Shown here: positions 1-10,957 of the stretch, piece by piece | Numbering within the stretch: position 1 is the stretch's first letter | Layout: each line of letters begins with the position of its first letter | Assembly: GCA_036435485.1 (NCBI GenBank) | Contig: CM071599.1 | Span: 204,637,178-204,701,177, forward strand | From: Saposhnikovia divaricata | Lineage: Eukaryota; Streptophyta; Magnoliopsida; Apiales; Apiaceae | DNA: 64,000 nucleotides | Direction of reading: 5' to 3' | Program-made: the position numbers and the translations under genes | The notes under the pieces: model-generated | Seen by the model: the letters and a program-made list of their open reading frames with translations, nothing else | What the model was told of the DNA's origin: nothing | Database searches by the model: none

Positions 1-1682
1 GTTGATTCACAAATAGTCTCTAGATCCTCAAGGCCAGGTTCTAGCTCCTTTTTCCTTTGAGTCCAGGTATCCTTCACAAATGATTCTATTCCCTGAACTT
101 CTATTATGTTTTGAGAAATATTCCTACAACTTTGAAATTTAGCAATTATCCCTTGTTCTTTTTCAAGCTGATCTTTTAAAATCAGTTCTCTTTTTAACAC
201 AGCTTCAAGTTCACTTTTAGCATTATTGCAATCAACTCTCATTTTCTCAAATTCTAGAAATTGAGATTCTAGGGCAGCATTTCTATCACTTAAAAACAGA
301 TTAGACTCTTTAATTCTATTGTTCTCTTTAGTAAGTGATTTAAGAGTAACACTTAAGTGATATAGTTCAGTAGACATTTCATCTATAACACTATTGCATT
401 CCTCTTTAGTGAGCTCAGAGAGATTAGTAGAAAATACCTGATTGCTAGCTGAACTTGCTTCCTGCTCTCCAGAATCAGCCATTAAAGCAAGGTTGACTAA
501 CTCAGCATCATCATCAGAATGATTGTCATCAACAGCCCAGTCATACTCTTGGGTCAAGAATGCCTTTCCTTTCTGCCTGAGAAGATCAAAATATTTCTTC
601 TTATAGTCAACAACCTCAGTTGGCTTTCCCTTGTTCTCAGATCTAGGTTTCCTGCATTCACTTATCATATGACCAGCAATCCCACAATTGTAGCATTTAA
701 TTTTGGATTTATCCACATAGTTGTTTGTGGAAAAATCCTTGTTAAATGGCTTGGCCATCCCAGAGTTTCTCTTGAATTTCAGCTTAGAGAATCTCCTAGA
801 TAGAAAAGCTAAGTGCTCATCTATCTCATCCAATTCATCCTGCTGAAGGGCATTCAATTCCTCAGACACCTTTTCCTTGCTCCTGCTTGATTCTGCTCTA
901 CCTTTACAAACCTCCCTGTTTGGTGTAGAACTAGCAGTTTCTGTCCTTTCCTCCTTTTGCTCCAAATTGGCAACGAGTGCAACTGACCCACTTTTCTTTT
1001 GAGACTTCTCAATCTCTTCATCCTGCTCCATTTCCAGCTCATAGGTCTTTAAAGTTCCATAGAGCCTTTCAAGAGTAAATGTCTTGTACTCTTGAGTGTT
1101 TCTTAGAGAAACAGTCATTGGCTTCCATTCCTTGGGCAGTGATCTCAGAAATTTGAGATTAGAGTCTTTAACTTGATAGACTCTTCCATACAGTTTCAAA
1201 CCATTTAGTAGCTTTTGAAATCTACTAAATGTATCATTCAATGTTTCTCCACTCTTAAAGTGAAAATGTTCATACTGTTGGATTAGTAGTTGCATCTTGT
1301 TTTCCCTTACCTGTTCTGTTCCTTCACACAGGGTTTGAACAATGTCCCATACTTCCTTGGCGGTAGTGCAGTTAATAACATTGTCAACCATGTCTGTTTC
1401 TAGACCATTGAACAGAATATTCATGGCCTTTTTGTCTTTGTGGACTTCTGCAATATCTTCAAGACTCCACTCAGAAACAGGTTTGGGAATGAAAGTGTCA
1501 GACACATCATCAGCCAGGCCAACTCTTGTTGCTGTCTTCATTGGAACGTGAGGACCCTTGTCAATGCAATCCACAAAACCCTCATCAATAGACGAGAGAT
1601 GTAGACGCATTTTTACTTTCCAGTGAAAGTAATTTTCTCTATCAAGAACTGGAATCTTCACTCCATAATCCTTCTTAGACAT
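1..1682 (-). CDS. Ty1/copia Gag region (SIRE-like), partial at window edge
   Basis: The reverse strand is open from the ATG at 1682-1680 to base 1, about 560 codons without a stop, so the polyprotein runs out of the window. The N-terminal ~230 residues look like the copia-type gag polyprotein (UBN2/DUF4219 class). A canonical retroviral zinc knuckle follows: C330, C333, H338, C343 (CX2CX4HX4C, about 654-695). After it comes an acidic stretch and a charged, heptad-like segment (about residues 440-540) that could form a coiled coil. Gag packages the element RNA into virus-like particles. A primer-binding site and LTR lie directly upstream (1728-1739, 1742-2778). The long gag and ~1-kb LTR suit the SIRE/Maximus lineage; that assignment is inferred. 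Protease, integrase and RT are presumed to lie beyond the edge. Confidence 0.9.
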   Translation of the reverse strand, partial: MSKKDYGVKIPVLDRENYFHWKVKMRLHLSSIDEGFVDCIDKGPHVPMKTATRVGLADDVSDTFIPKPVSEWSLEDIAEVHKDKKAMNILFNGLETDMVDNVINCTTAKEVWDIVQTLCEGTEQVRENKMQLLIQQYEHFHFKSGETLNDTFSRFQKLLNGLKLYGRVYQVKDSNLKFLRSLPKEWKPMTVSLRNTQEYKTFTLERLYGTLKTYELEMEQDEEIEKSQKKSGSVALVANLEQKEERTETASSTPNREVCKGRAESSRSKEKVSEELNALQQDELDEIDEHLAFLSRRFSKLKFKRNSGMAKPFNKDFSTNNYVDKSKIKCYNCGIAGHMISECRKPRSENKGKPTEVVDYKKKYFDLLRQKGKAFLTQEYDWAVDDNHSDDDAELVNLALMADSGEQEASSASNQVFSTNLSELTKEECNSVIDEMSTELYHLSVTLKSLTKENNRIKESNLFLSDRNAALESQFLEFEKMRVDCNNAKSELEAVLKRELILKDQLEKEQGIIAKFQSCRNISQNIIEVQGIESFVKDTWTQRKKELEPGLEDLETICES

Positions 1683-1727
1683 GTTGGAAGTGTGTTGATC
1701 TTTAAACTTCAAATATGTTAGAAGCTT

Positions 1728-1739
1728 GCTCTGATACCA
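1728..1739 (-). promoter_or_regulatory. Primer-binding site of copia element 1
   Basis: On the reverse strand this reads TGGTATCAGAGC, the standard plant copia site complementary to the 3' end of initiator methionine tRNA. It lies two bases from the LTR edge and 45 bases ahead of the gag ATG, which fixes the orientation of the element. Confidence 0.9.
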
Positions 1740-1741
1740 AT

Positions 1742-2778
1742 TGTTATTCCCAGATTACACACTTGTATAATTGTAGAAGGGGGGGGGGTTGAATACAATT
1801 CTTGATATTTATAAATTTCTGATAAGAACTTCAGAAACTTATGAAGAGATAATTGCAATGTAAGATTTAAACACAAACACATATAAAATCAGGTGGTTAA
1901 AATGCACCACCTGAAGCTTTTATTTGAAGAAAACTTTGTGATACAAAATGTACACAGCTGCCGTTTTACAACTCTTTGCTTCTAAGGATATTCAAGAAAC
2001 CCTAAGCAAATATGTCTGTTTTCTTAACCTACAAAGAGTTGCTACCCTTGGTTATATATCCCAAGATTTACAAGTACTACTGGAATAAGATAATACTAAT
2101 CTAATTCTAGTTGACTTGCTACTACACTCCAAATACACATGTAGCCGAAAGGTTGTCCTTGTGTTCAGACATGTCTCCTGCACCTTTCTTGTATTCATAG
2201 TGTAAATGGAATGCTTCTTTCTTCTGTGTTTCCAAAGTATGGCTGCCATACTGCTTTTTGTATCTACTTTCAACTCATGTGATCTGTGAGTCAAACATGT
2301 CCTTATCAACTGCTAATCTCCAGCTAATCATAGAAATCAGTGTCAATGATTATCCGTTGATGATGTACACTGACATCCGTTGATGATGTATACTGACATC
2401 CGTTGATGATGTATAGAGCAGTATCCGTTGATGTTGGGACTTGAGCTGTATCCGTTGATAGAGTGGATTTGAGTTGTATCCGTTGATAGAGTTTAGTCTT
2501 CATCCGTTGATACACTTTCACTTAGACAGAATTACATAGCATAGCTTATTTACAATTGGCTACCCTATTCTGCCTATCCGTTGATAGTCAACATGACTGT
2601 GGATAAAAACACTATCAACTGATAACATAGAGATACTGCAGTGTGCTACAAAACCTCATCCGTTGATGAGCTACCTGTCAACGGATAGAGTTATAAATCC
2701 TCATCCGTTGACAGCTACAAAACCTTAAACAATTTGATTGATTGTGAAGTTATCATCAAGTACAACATATTCCTAACA
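1742..2778 (-). repeat. 5' LTR of copia element 1
   Basis: The segment starts TGTTA and ends TAACA, giving the canonical TG...CA ends with a 5-base inverted terminal repeat, and abuts the primer-binding site. Length is 1037 bp. Near the primer-site end it holds a run of ten G (C on the coding strand) within a motif, TATTCAACCCCCC followed by TTCTACAA, that recurs near the end of the LTR at 7151-8667, so the two are probably related families. The U3 part carries the ATCCGTTGAT array listed separately. The 3' LTR is outside the window, so insertion age cannot be judged. Confidence 0.85.
2352..2711. repeat. Array of ATCCGTTGAT motifs inside LTR 1
   Basis: Ten forward copies of ATCCGTTGA(T) and one inverted copy lie in 360 bp. 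The first four are nearly regular (24-27 bp apart, with similar spacers such as gatgtatactgac); the rest are irregular. On the element's coding strand the motif is ATCAACGGAT, which contains the MYB-type core AACGG. A role as a transcriptional enhancer is inference. Confidence 0.8.
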
Positions 2779-3534
2779 GTATTGTTTATGATTTTGCTTG
2801 GAGATTTGTAAGTTGCTTCATCTTGCTCTTCTTGTAATTTCAATTGCTAATTGTTTGTGCTAATCCGTAATTGTTAGTACATTCATTGTAGTAGCACAAG
2901 GTTTGGTGTACCTAAACTTCAAGATTCAAGTACAAATACCTAGGTTGAGCTTCTCATCCTTGGGTTTGTCCTTGCCTCTCTTTGTTTAAATTCCTTGACT
3001 TAGTTAAATTGATAGTGCTTCATTATTGGTTGCTATTGTCAAGAGAGCTAATTTATGTGCTTCACTAAATTATTGTTTTTAGAAGAGAAAAAAGTGATTG
3101 TGTGCTTCACCAATTATCTTGGTTAGGTAGAGTTGATTATATCTTGCTCATATGTGTTTGGGAGAAGTGCTTGAATATCCATAATCCTTGGGTCAAATAT
3201 CCATATATCTTGCTAATTCACTCATTGTGTTGTGTTGGTAAATTTGGATGTTTGTCATTAACATAGTTGTATTTTTATAGCAATTTATTTCTTGTGTTCA
3301 AGGTGTTTGATAAAACGCCACAACCAAATCAAAACCCCCCTTGTTCACACTTCTAGATTGTAAGAGATAATCTACTCGAAATCGATATTGATAGTCCTTC
3401 CCTGTGAACGAACTACGAAAAACACTACCTTCATTCATCTAATTTAATTATATTTAATAACAAGTTCCATATGCATTTTGAATAATACTGAAAGTATCAA
3501 CCTGTAACAATTTGATTGGACAAATGGAAAGTAA
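2779..3534. other. Intergenic, possible older LTR/leader debris
   Basis: No coding exon is visible. Around 3388-3415 a phrase containing TCCTTCCCTGTGAACGAAC resembles leader or LTR-end sequences of plant Ty3 elements, but no paired LTR or primer site was found, so no element is called. Confidence 0.3.
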
Positions 3535-3970
3535 CACCCCGCTTCCAAGTTTTAAAAAGAGGGGAAATCAATTGAAAGAGAAAGTAAATAGCATAATTTT
3601 CACACCTTCCATGCTCCTGAGTTTTTTTAAAGGAAGAAAATGATTTGGGATGAAAATTTTACAAGTTTTCTCCCCAAAACTTTCACTCCATAAGTGGGAT
3701 GCAAGTGAAAGCAAGGGATTAAAAAACACTTGATATTACAAATATACCCTTATCAATTGAATGAAAACATATTATATCTAAGAATTGAATTGTAACTTGC
3801 CAATCATTTACATGCTTTCCTTTCAACTCGGGAGCATGTTAATGAAATCAATTTCGCACTACAATTTTTCAAACTCCGGAACAAGTGAACGAAATATATT
3901 ACTTCCCTTTTCAATTATTTCCTCTTACATTCATTTACTTTCGCTCCTTAAAAAACTCGGAAGCAAGGCG
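3535..3970. mobile_element. Tourist-like (PIF/Harbinger) MITE
   Basis: A 436-bp non-coding element flanked by TAA on both sides (3532-3534, 3971-3973), the usual PIF/Harbinger target duplication. The ends are imperfect inverted repeats: the left has GCTTCCAAGTTTTAAAAAG, the right (reverse complement) GCTTCCGAGTTTTTTAAGG. A second inner inverted pair built on CATGCTCC[TC]GAGTT lies near 3608 and 3835, so the whole sequence can fold back on itself. A short ORF here is not a gene. Confidence 0.65.
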
Positions 3971-4252
3971 TAAATAAAATCCAAAAAGAATAAATGACAG
4001 ACAATAAGAAAGAAATATCAATTCTCATTAACATTTATTGACTGTAAATATGGTGATCATTGAGTAAATACGTACATTGTGAATAAATTTTAGAATGATT
4101 AGTTCTCAGCTAAGCCTATATACAGTAAATGTTTTATAATGTTGTTTTTACATAAGACTGCAATGGAGCATTTGATTGACAAGGGCAAGTAGGCAGCTCC
4201 TCCCTCCTATCAACTCGGCATGATTGTAGCAAATTTTGCTTCCCTGGTGACT

Positions 4253-4348
4253 ATTGGCCAATACGACGGATGGCTGGTACTCGGATACAATCACAAAACT
4301 CCCACATGACAAAATTGGCCAATACGATGGATGGTTGCCACTCGGATA
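4253..4348. repeat. Two 35-bp direct repeats
   Basis: Copies at 4253-4287 and 4314-4348 share the frame ATTGGCCAATACGA...CTCGGATA with a few mismatches. They contain CCAAT (ATTGG) boxes but no gene follows within reach. Confidence 0.7.
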
Positions 4349-4466
4349 TTTCTTTTCGGTTCAAGTGTAACCCACAAAATTTAAATCTTCAAAGAAGACA
4401 TAATCACTGAAAATTTCTTGAATAAGTTCTACATTACTTAACATATGCAAGAATCTGAATCTTTAT

Positions 4467-4741
4467 GACCGTATTTTATATAAAATTTCAAAAAGATAGC
4501 TAAACTTTCAAGTTTGCAAATTAATGGCCAATTGTAATCTTAATTTTCGTGTTTTAAAAAGATGGATTTCGCTAACTTTTTTTTTTTTAAAAATGGCCAC
4601 ATTTTATTTCAAAATCTTAAAAGAATGGCTTCCTTTCACGTTTAAAATTAATGGGAGTCAGTCTTAAAAACAAAAGTTAGCCATTAATTTATAAACTTAA
4701 AAGTTTGACCATTTTTTTAAAATTCGGTGTAAAATACAATC
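4467..4741. mobile_element. Foldback MITE-like element
   Basis: Arms of about 65 bp (4467-4531 and 4675-4741) are imperfect inverted repeats sharing GTATTTTA, AATTTCAAAAA-type and AAATTAATGGC blocks. No clear target duplication, so the superfamily is unknown. No coding content. Confidence 0.5.
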
Positions 4742-4865
4742 ACTATTCTATAATTTACTCCTTACGTCACTGCACAAAACCAACATCTATATATAAACTT
4801 GCAAAGATTTCAGCGATTTTCTAAAATTTTAACAAGATAATTTTAGGCTACTCAAGCTATCAGCG

Positions 4866-5473
4866 TAGGGATGGGCATCGGGTCACTTCAGGGTCGGGGA
4901 GTGCAATCCCCACCCCCGATCCCTGAATCCCTACCAGCTCTCGAACCCGCCCCGATCCCCGAACGGGGAATATTTTACTCCCTGATCCCCACCCCGAACG
5001 GGGAACGGGGATCCCCGCGGGGAATCGTGGATTTTTATTTTTATTAAAAAAATAAATTTTAAACATTTTCTAACAAATTTTATAATAAAATTAATTTGCT
5101 CAATTATGATATATAATATATATTTTGAATTCAATGACCTATTCTAAAAAATATATGTCGAATTAATTTTATTTGTACAAAAAGATATAATTACATTAAT
5201 ATATTTTAAATTAAATTTTACTCTTAATCTTTTGAATATGTGAAATGAATTAAAAATTTTAAGCACTAATAATTTTTAAAAATATATTTACTTATAATAA
5301 AATCGGGGATCGGGACGGGGATCGCTAATCTCCGACCCCGCCCCGATCCCCGAATTCTTTTTAAAATATTCCCCGCTCCCCGTCCCGAACCCGTAATATT
5401 CCTCAAAAACCCCACCCGAACGAGGTGGGGATCAGATTGGGGTCGGGCGGGACGGGTGGAATGCCTATCCCTA
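4866..5473. mobile_element. hAT-like MITE with GC-rich ends
   Basis: The ends are inverted repeats, left TAGGGATGGGCATCGGG and right (reverse complement) TAGGGATAGGCATTCC. They enclose an AT-rich centre flanked by GC-rich blocks full of GGGGATCGGG-type words. ATCAGC occurs at both borders (4859-4864, 5474-5479), consistent with a decayed 8-bp duplication. The TAGGG terminus and 8-bp size class suggest hAT. Confidence 0.6.
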
Positions 5474-5629
5474 ATCAGCTGCTTTGATATCTTAATCGTG
5501 AATGATATTGGAATAGATTTTTCGAAAGAAACCAACTTCCCTTCCTTCATACTATGTTCTCACTCTAAAATTGTCTATTGTACCTCTTAATTTTCACCTT
5601 AAATAAACTCGTCTAAATATCATCATATC

Positions 5630-6208
5630 TAGGGTTGAAAACGAATCCGAATAATCCAGGTTCTAATCCGGATTAGATTCGTTAAAAATGAATATTATTT
5701 ATATTCGTATAATAATGAGCAAATTCGAATCTTATTTTACAATTCAAACGAATTTCGAGTCGAATCTCCACTTCAGTATTTGTTCATTTTTATATATAAT
5801 AGCTCGAATAATTTTAGAAAACTCGATAATATGTTTATTATACGTTTTCGATTAGAATTCCTAAGTTATGTATGTAATTATATTGTATATAAAATATATA
5901 TGTTAAAGTAATGTTCTACAAATTAACATTTTTTTGTAATTTAAATAATTATTTCAATATTCTCCAATTTTTAACATTATAATGAACGAATTTGAATTTG
6001 AATTCGAATATCCAAAAATGAGTTGTTTGGTACTCAATCGAGTCGAACCGAATCAATTAAGAACAATCCTATTCGAATTTGAGGCGAATTGAGCAAAATA
6101 TAAACATATTTATTCGAATTCAGACCGAATCCGAACGTGTAATTATAAATTTGAGACGAATCTGATCATACTACTATTCGCACATATTCGACTCGTTTTC
6201 AACCCCTA
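5630..6208. mobile_element. hAT-like MITE with perfect 8-bp target duplication
   Basis: The element begins TAGGGTTGAAAACGAATCC and its right end in reverse complement begins TAGGGGTTGAAAACGAGTC. Flanks are identical 8-mers, ATCATATC, at 5622-5629 and 6209-6216. It is 579 bp, AT-rich and non-coding, with GAATTCGAAT-type words throughout. The 8-bp duplication with TAGGG ends is characteristic of hAT. Confidence 0.8.
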
Positions 6209-7150
6209 ATCATATCTGCTCACGGTCTCTGATTTTCACATAAAGACATCTTCTCAATTTTTATATGTAATCTTAATTTTGTTAGCCATGTACTAACGTC
6301 TACATATAGAACTTCTCCGATGTCATTGGAACTGAAAACATGACAATCAATTGTGTTTATTAAACTGATTTAAGTTCTGACTTTCAATCCTGATTATCCT
6401 ACAAGAACATGATTTGCTTCCCAGACTGTATGAATACAGTATACAACCAAAAAAGTAACTTTCACCTGAATATATTCAAAATCTCAAAAATAATTTCATT
6501 CCCTAAGAATAAATAATACAAAGATAGCGTCATGGCATTGCATATTTTTCTGGATTTATGAGATAAATTAAGAGGCATTTGAATTGTTTTTGGGGATGGG
6601 AATGGGGAAATGAGAATGTGAATGATTTAAAATCCCAATGGGTATAAAGCGGGATGATAGACAACTTTAACCGATTTGGTAGACGGAATTGACTGAACTA
6701 ACCAGTCCTGCTTTTTTTTTTGCCAACTATAACCGATGGGTTACGTATTTACCCATGGAATAATACTTAATACGCATACTGCACTAGAGTAACCTATATA
6801 ACATGCTTACCTAATATGCATAAGGAGAATGCGTATTTCCATAAAGCATATTGAGAATGCGTAACACTTTTGTATTCCATTTGTTAGTGATTCAGCATGT
6901 GTTTCCAACACTATCCATTTATAAAATATGTATTCGATAACTTAATACACATTTTGTGATAAAGAGGTATGACCTAATACACATATTTTGTTGTAATATT
7001 TCAGGACACATAATTGAATTATGGGTATTCTTAAATTAAAAATTCTTTTACAAAATAAAACCAAATATATGGTATTCAAATTCAAATATTTAATTAAAAA
7101 TTAAAAAAATTTATTAAAAAATTGAATATTTTTAAACCCCAAGAGGAACC
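6209..7150. other. AT-rich intergenic stretch
   Basis: No gene or bounded element seen. Words such as AATACGCAT and AATACACAT recur here and again at 9080-9260, on the far side of the solo LTR, suggesting that LTR interrupted an older AT-rich repeat. Confidence 0.4.
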
Positions 7151-8667
7151 TGAAAGGCATATGACACAACCTATTTGTAGTTCGAGGACTCAACTCAACT
7201 TAAGCTTAGATTGTAATAAGTAAATAACTTTAACTGTCACATGAATCTCAGAAGATACTATTTGTCAGAAGAAAAACCTTAAAGTCAATCTATAGTTTTG
7301 ATGTTTTACACTGGAAGAAGCTCAGCTTGCTGATCAAGCCTCAGTATAGCATCAAATAAGTGGATTTATTTCTAAGACAGAGATTCCTAGAGTGACAGGT
7401 TCAGACAGAATACAGTGGAGTACAAGAAGGAGAAAGATGAGAAGAAAAAGGAATCACATTTTAATGTGAAAATTAAAGGACAGTCATTGAAGTTAGTCGT
7501 TCATGAACCAGACCGTGCATGGAACGTCAACAGAATATTCAGTGGTATTCCTTTATTACTTTCAGTGATTCAGAAAAGAATTAAGACGATCCAAGGATAT
7601 ATAATTATTCTTCTTTAATTAATTTAAATCAAGTAGTCAATTTAATTAATATATTAATTCTTCAAGAATTAATTCGTTAATTAAATTAATTATTTAAATT
7701 AATTAAATCTGAATAATTATTATTTAAGTAAGTTTAAATTGAAATGATTATTTATTAATCAGTTTAATATAAAACTGAAAAATGAACTAGCAAGACAAAT
7801 ATCTCAGAAATTGATTGTCTTGCCGATTGTCTTAAAGTAGGAAATCAGTAAAGCAAGACAATCCCTGATTGTCTTGGTGACCATTATACCCGACAGCTTT
7901 TAAAAAAGGAGAATAAAAATCTGATTTGATTGTCTTGACGATTGTCTTGATAGTTCAAATCAGATTGTCTTGATGATGATAAAAAAGAAAAGTTTCCGAC
8001 AGATTGATAATTATTGATAAAGCAAGACAAATATCTCAGAAATTGATTGTCTTGCCGATTATCTTGATGGAACCTGATTGTCTTGCCGATTGTATTGCCT
8101 ATTGTCTTGACAGTACAAAATTGATTGTCTTGGAAGAACAGATTGTCTTGCCGATTGTCTTGACAGTTATAATTAAAGGAAAAGAGGCAGTAGACAATAT
8201 AAGAAGGAACACAGGCGACACATATCAAAGACGGACTGAACATTACATTCAAAGAAAGCAATTTTCTCTCTTCTCTCTCATCAAGAACACAACCTGCAGG
8301 AGCTGGAAAAATTCATAGAAAATCAAGTTTATCTTATTTTTAATATCTGATCCGATAGAACTTGATTACTTGATACTCTTGTATTATTAGCGAGTTTTTA
8401 CTCCTAATCTATATCTCGATTTTTATTAACAAATCTAGAAAAATTCATGTCGAATTTTCTAATTTGTTTTTATTAACTAGATATAATTTCTGTACTGTAT
8501 TTGAAACAAACCCCTCAAGTTAATATAATTTTATATTCAGCTTGAATTTTGTTTCATTTAATTCCGCTCAAATTTGTCAAAATATAAATTAAATTTATCC
8601 GGACAAATTTCGATTAAACAGTACGTTTGTATTCAACCCCCCTTCTACAAACATATTGGATCTAACA
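7151..8667 (+). repeat. Probable solo copia LTR (SIRE-like)
   Basis: The right end is convincing: TATTCAACCCCCC, then TTCTACAA and a terminal CTAACA, matching the corresponding end of LTR 1 (1742-2778) in the opposite orientation. The left boundary at TGAAAGG is chosen because the preceding GAACC (7146-7150) nearly matches GAACG after the right end (8668-8672), 4 of 5 bases. No gag, primer site or second LTR adjoins it, so it is best read as a solo LTR left by recombination. Short ORFs inside overlap on both strands and are not genes. Confidence 0.55.
7813..8162. repeat. GATTGTCTTG motif array within solo LTR
   Basis: Roughly fifteen exact or near copies of GATTGTCTTG, often paired as GATTGTCTTGCCGATTGTCT, are spread over 350 bp. 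A 40-bp segment is also duplicated exactly (7789-7828 and 8021-8060), so the array grew partly by segment duplication. Confidence 0.75.
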
Positions 8668-8872
8668 GAACGTGTTAAACCTTTAAAAACTATTTAAGCC
8701 CAAAGGAAATACCAATAAATAGTTTTTTCTTACTGAGTCCGGCGTCCTGATTTTTAAAAAATCGGGGACCAGCCCCAATTTTTTAAAATCAGGATAAATT
8801 AGGATTTTGGGTCTAGGGTATAGGGTTTTACAACCCTAAACCCTAAGTCTGTATACTGTTTATTTGTCGTTC

Positions 8873-9054
8873 TGAATATTTCTAAAACCAAAAATAGAAT
8901 TGTTGAATCTCAAAGATTAACTGTTGAATCCCAAGAAAATACAAATAAAATTTAAAAATTTTAATTAAAAAATTGAATATTTCTAAAACCCAAAATATAA
9001 TTGTTGAACCCCAAAGATTAACGGTTGAACTCCTAACGAAATACAAATAAAATT
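8873..9054. repeat. Diverged ~80-bp direct duplication
   Basis: Copy A 8873-8952 and copy B 8974-9054 align along their length with a dozen or fewer mismatches by eye and are offset by 101 bp. Both begin TGAATATTTCTAAAACC and end AATACAAATAAAATT. Non-coding. Confidence 0.75.
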
Positions 9055-10209
9055 GCTTATATGTATTTTATAAATGGGTATCTAAAATATAATACGCATT
9101 ATTCGATCGGGTAACCAGTAATACACATTCATCAGTTGGATGATATGCAATATATTTTGAATATTACACATGTGTTGGTGGAGTATAAGCTACACTAAAT
9201 TGAATATTGGCACAATTCCATAGGCAGGGGAGTCTTCTACTGTAAATAACTTAATACGCATTTACAAAGGCAGGTCCGAACGGTCAAAATTAACCACCTT
9301 ATTCAAACCGGTTTTTTCCGTAATTTTAGGGAGGTGATATATATACACCCTATACTTATATATACATGGGCACCCTGTATCAGCAATATGACCAAAATAC
9401 CCTCAACTTACTTACATTTTCATTTAATTACTAGTTCAATTATAATTTTGTAATAAATTAGTTGAACAAGTGAATAAACTTTTTTTTAGTGAAATTTAGT
9501 TTTAATTTTACATCTTAATTTTTAATTTAAGAATATGTGATATATTCAAATATATGCCTTTTTCATGAATCATACATAAATTATAAAATTTGGTATTATT
9601 ATAAGAAATTATATTTAACCCATTCTACAATATAATGAATTTTCTAAAATTATAATAAAAAATTATAGTTTAATTAAAGATGGGTCAAATTGATCACTGA
9701 AAATCAAATATGACTATTATTGCGGGTTTGAAAAAATAATAAATAATATTTTTTAATAATTGGACTATAAAATTGTAGCTATTTGCGCATGACGTATTTT
9801 CAATAATAAAATATTATTTTACTGAATAGTAATAATAAAATAATAGTAATTTCTGGTGATTGGTATGTTTGTACTTGTTGAGTACTTGTTGAACGATTGT
9901 TGCTAAATAAATTATATAATTTTAGTATTCAAAAATCATATTAGCATAGTAAAAAAAAAATCAAACATGAAAAGTACATATGTATTTTAAAAAAAAGCAT
10001 AAAAAATATGTTTAATAATTTTATATTCATATATCATTATTTATTGGTGATTATTTTTTATTTATCAATGTGAAAAATATGCCTCTATTGACAGAAAATG
10101 CAAGTTAAGGTTATTTTAGTCTCTTCTACAAAGCGTATGTGGAGAATGAGTTGCCTGATTTACACAAATTATTTTACCAATCAAATCAGTTAGACCCCTC
10201 AACCAAACA
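9055..10209. other. AT-rich intergenic stretch
   Basis: No coding exon, RNA gene or bounded element recognised. The base composition is strongly AT with A and T homopolymer runs. Confidence 0.5.
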
Positions 10210-10643
10210 TGGTATTGTCCTTTACTATCATAATTTGGAGTAAAAAGGCCCTAAATCTCACAACCCACAGAAATGACCCTTTATATCATAGAAAACGCAA
10301 CTTAATGTTGGGTTTCTTAAAAACGCATTGTCGTGTGGTGTTTTTGCCCCTTTTATTTTTCAAAACGTAATTATTTTTTTTTAAAAAAAAATTTGAGTCA
10401 CGCATCCTCAAGATGCGTTACCTAATAAATAAAAATAAAAAAAGAGGGAAACGCATCTTCAAGATGCGTGACTCAAAAAAAAAATAAAATAAATTAGAAA
10501 ACGCAATTGGAAGTTGCGTTACACCCCGAAAAATAGAACCGCCACACGCAATTGCATTTTTCTGTGATAATAAGGGCCAATTTTTCAATTTGTGATATTT
10601 AAGACATTTTACCTTTAAATTGTGATAAAGGGTGTCTTTTCTC
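10210..10643. mobile_element. MITE with long imperfect TIRs and internal palindromes
   Basis: Terminal ~80-bp inverted repeats (10210-10300 against 10545-10643) are imperfect but clear, sharing CTTTA-TATCA-AATTT blocks. The 8-mer ACCAAACA flanks both ends (10202-10209, 10644-10651). Inside, TTTGAGTCACGCATC at about 10391 is inverted at about 10466, each arm next to a smaller palindrome of the form CGCATCTTCAAGATGCG. The 8-bp duplication fits hAT or a decayed Mutator-like element. Confidence 0.6.
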
Positions 10644-10957
10644 ACCAAACACCAGCACGCAGAAAAAACATTCCGACTCCCATTAACTGGGTTGAAATAC
10701 CATAAACTAAATGGCTTCCAGGAGTTGACACTTCAACTGATTTGCATAAAATCCTACTAGGCTACTACTAACCCGAGACGTGAATGATCATAACTTCAAT
10801 TAAAAAAAAAAATAGATTTGAAGCAGGACTTATCTCACGCTTAGTTTTGGAATCTAGTAAATAATGCAGTTCCATTTGGATTTTGGAATCATGAACTTGT
10901 AACATAAATTTGTCTATCATCAGTGTTTAATTTCTGTGAATTAAAGAAATCAGACAC

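Noticed and set aside
2352..2711. Possible CRISPR-like or satellite array
   Set aside because: Motifs are only 10 nt, spacing becomes irregular after four units, and they sit inside a eukaryotic LTR.
4860..5550. Reverse-strand ORFs of 67-94 codons
   Set aside because: They lie in the GC-rich ends of the hAT-like MITE; Arg/Gly/Pro-rich translations reflect GGGGATCGGG repeats, and overlapping frames are open at once.
7884..8318. ORFs of 125 and 104 codons on opposite strands
   Set aside because: Both result from the GATTGTCTTG array (QDNRQDN repeats) inside the solo LTR; neither has a domain.
8838..8852. Telomere-like AACCCTAAACCCTAA
   Set aside because: Only two units, in intergenic DNA with no gene start nearby; not evidence of a telomere or interstitial array.
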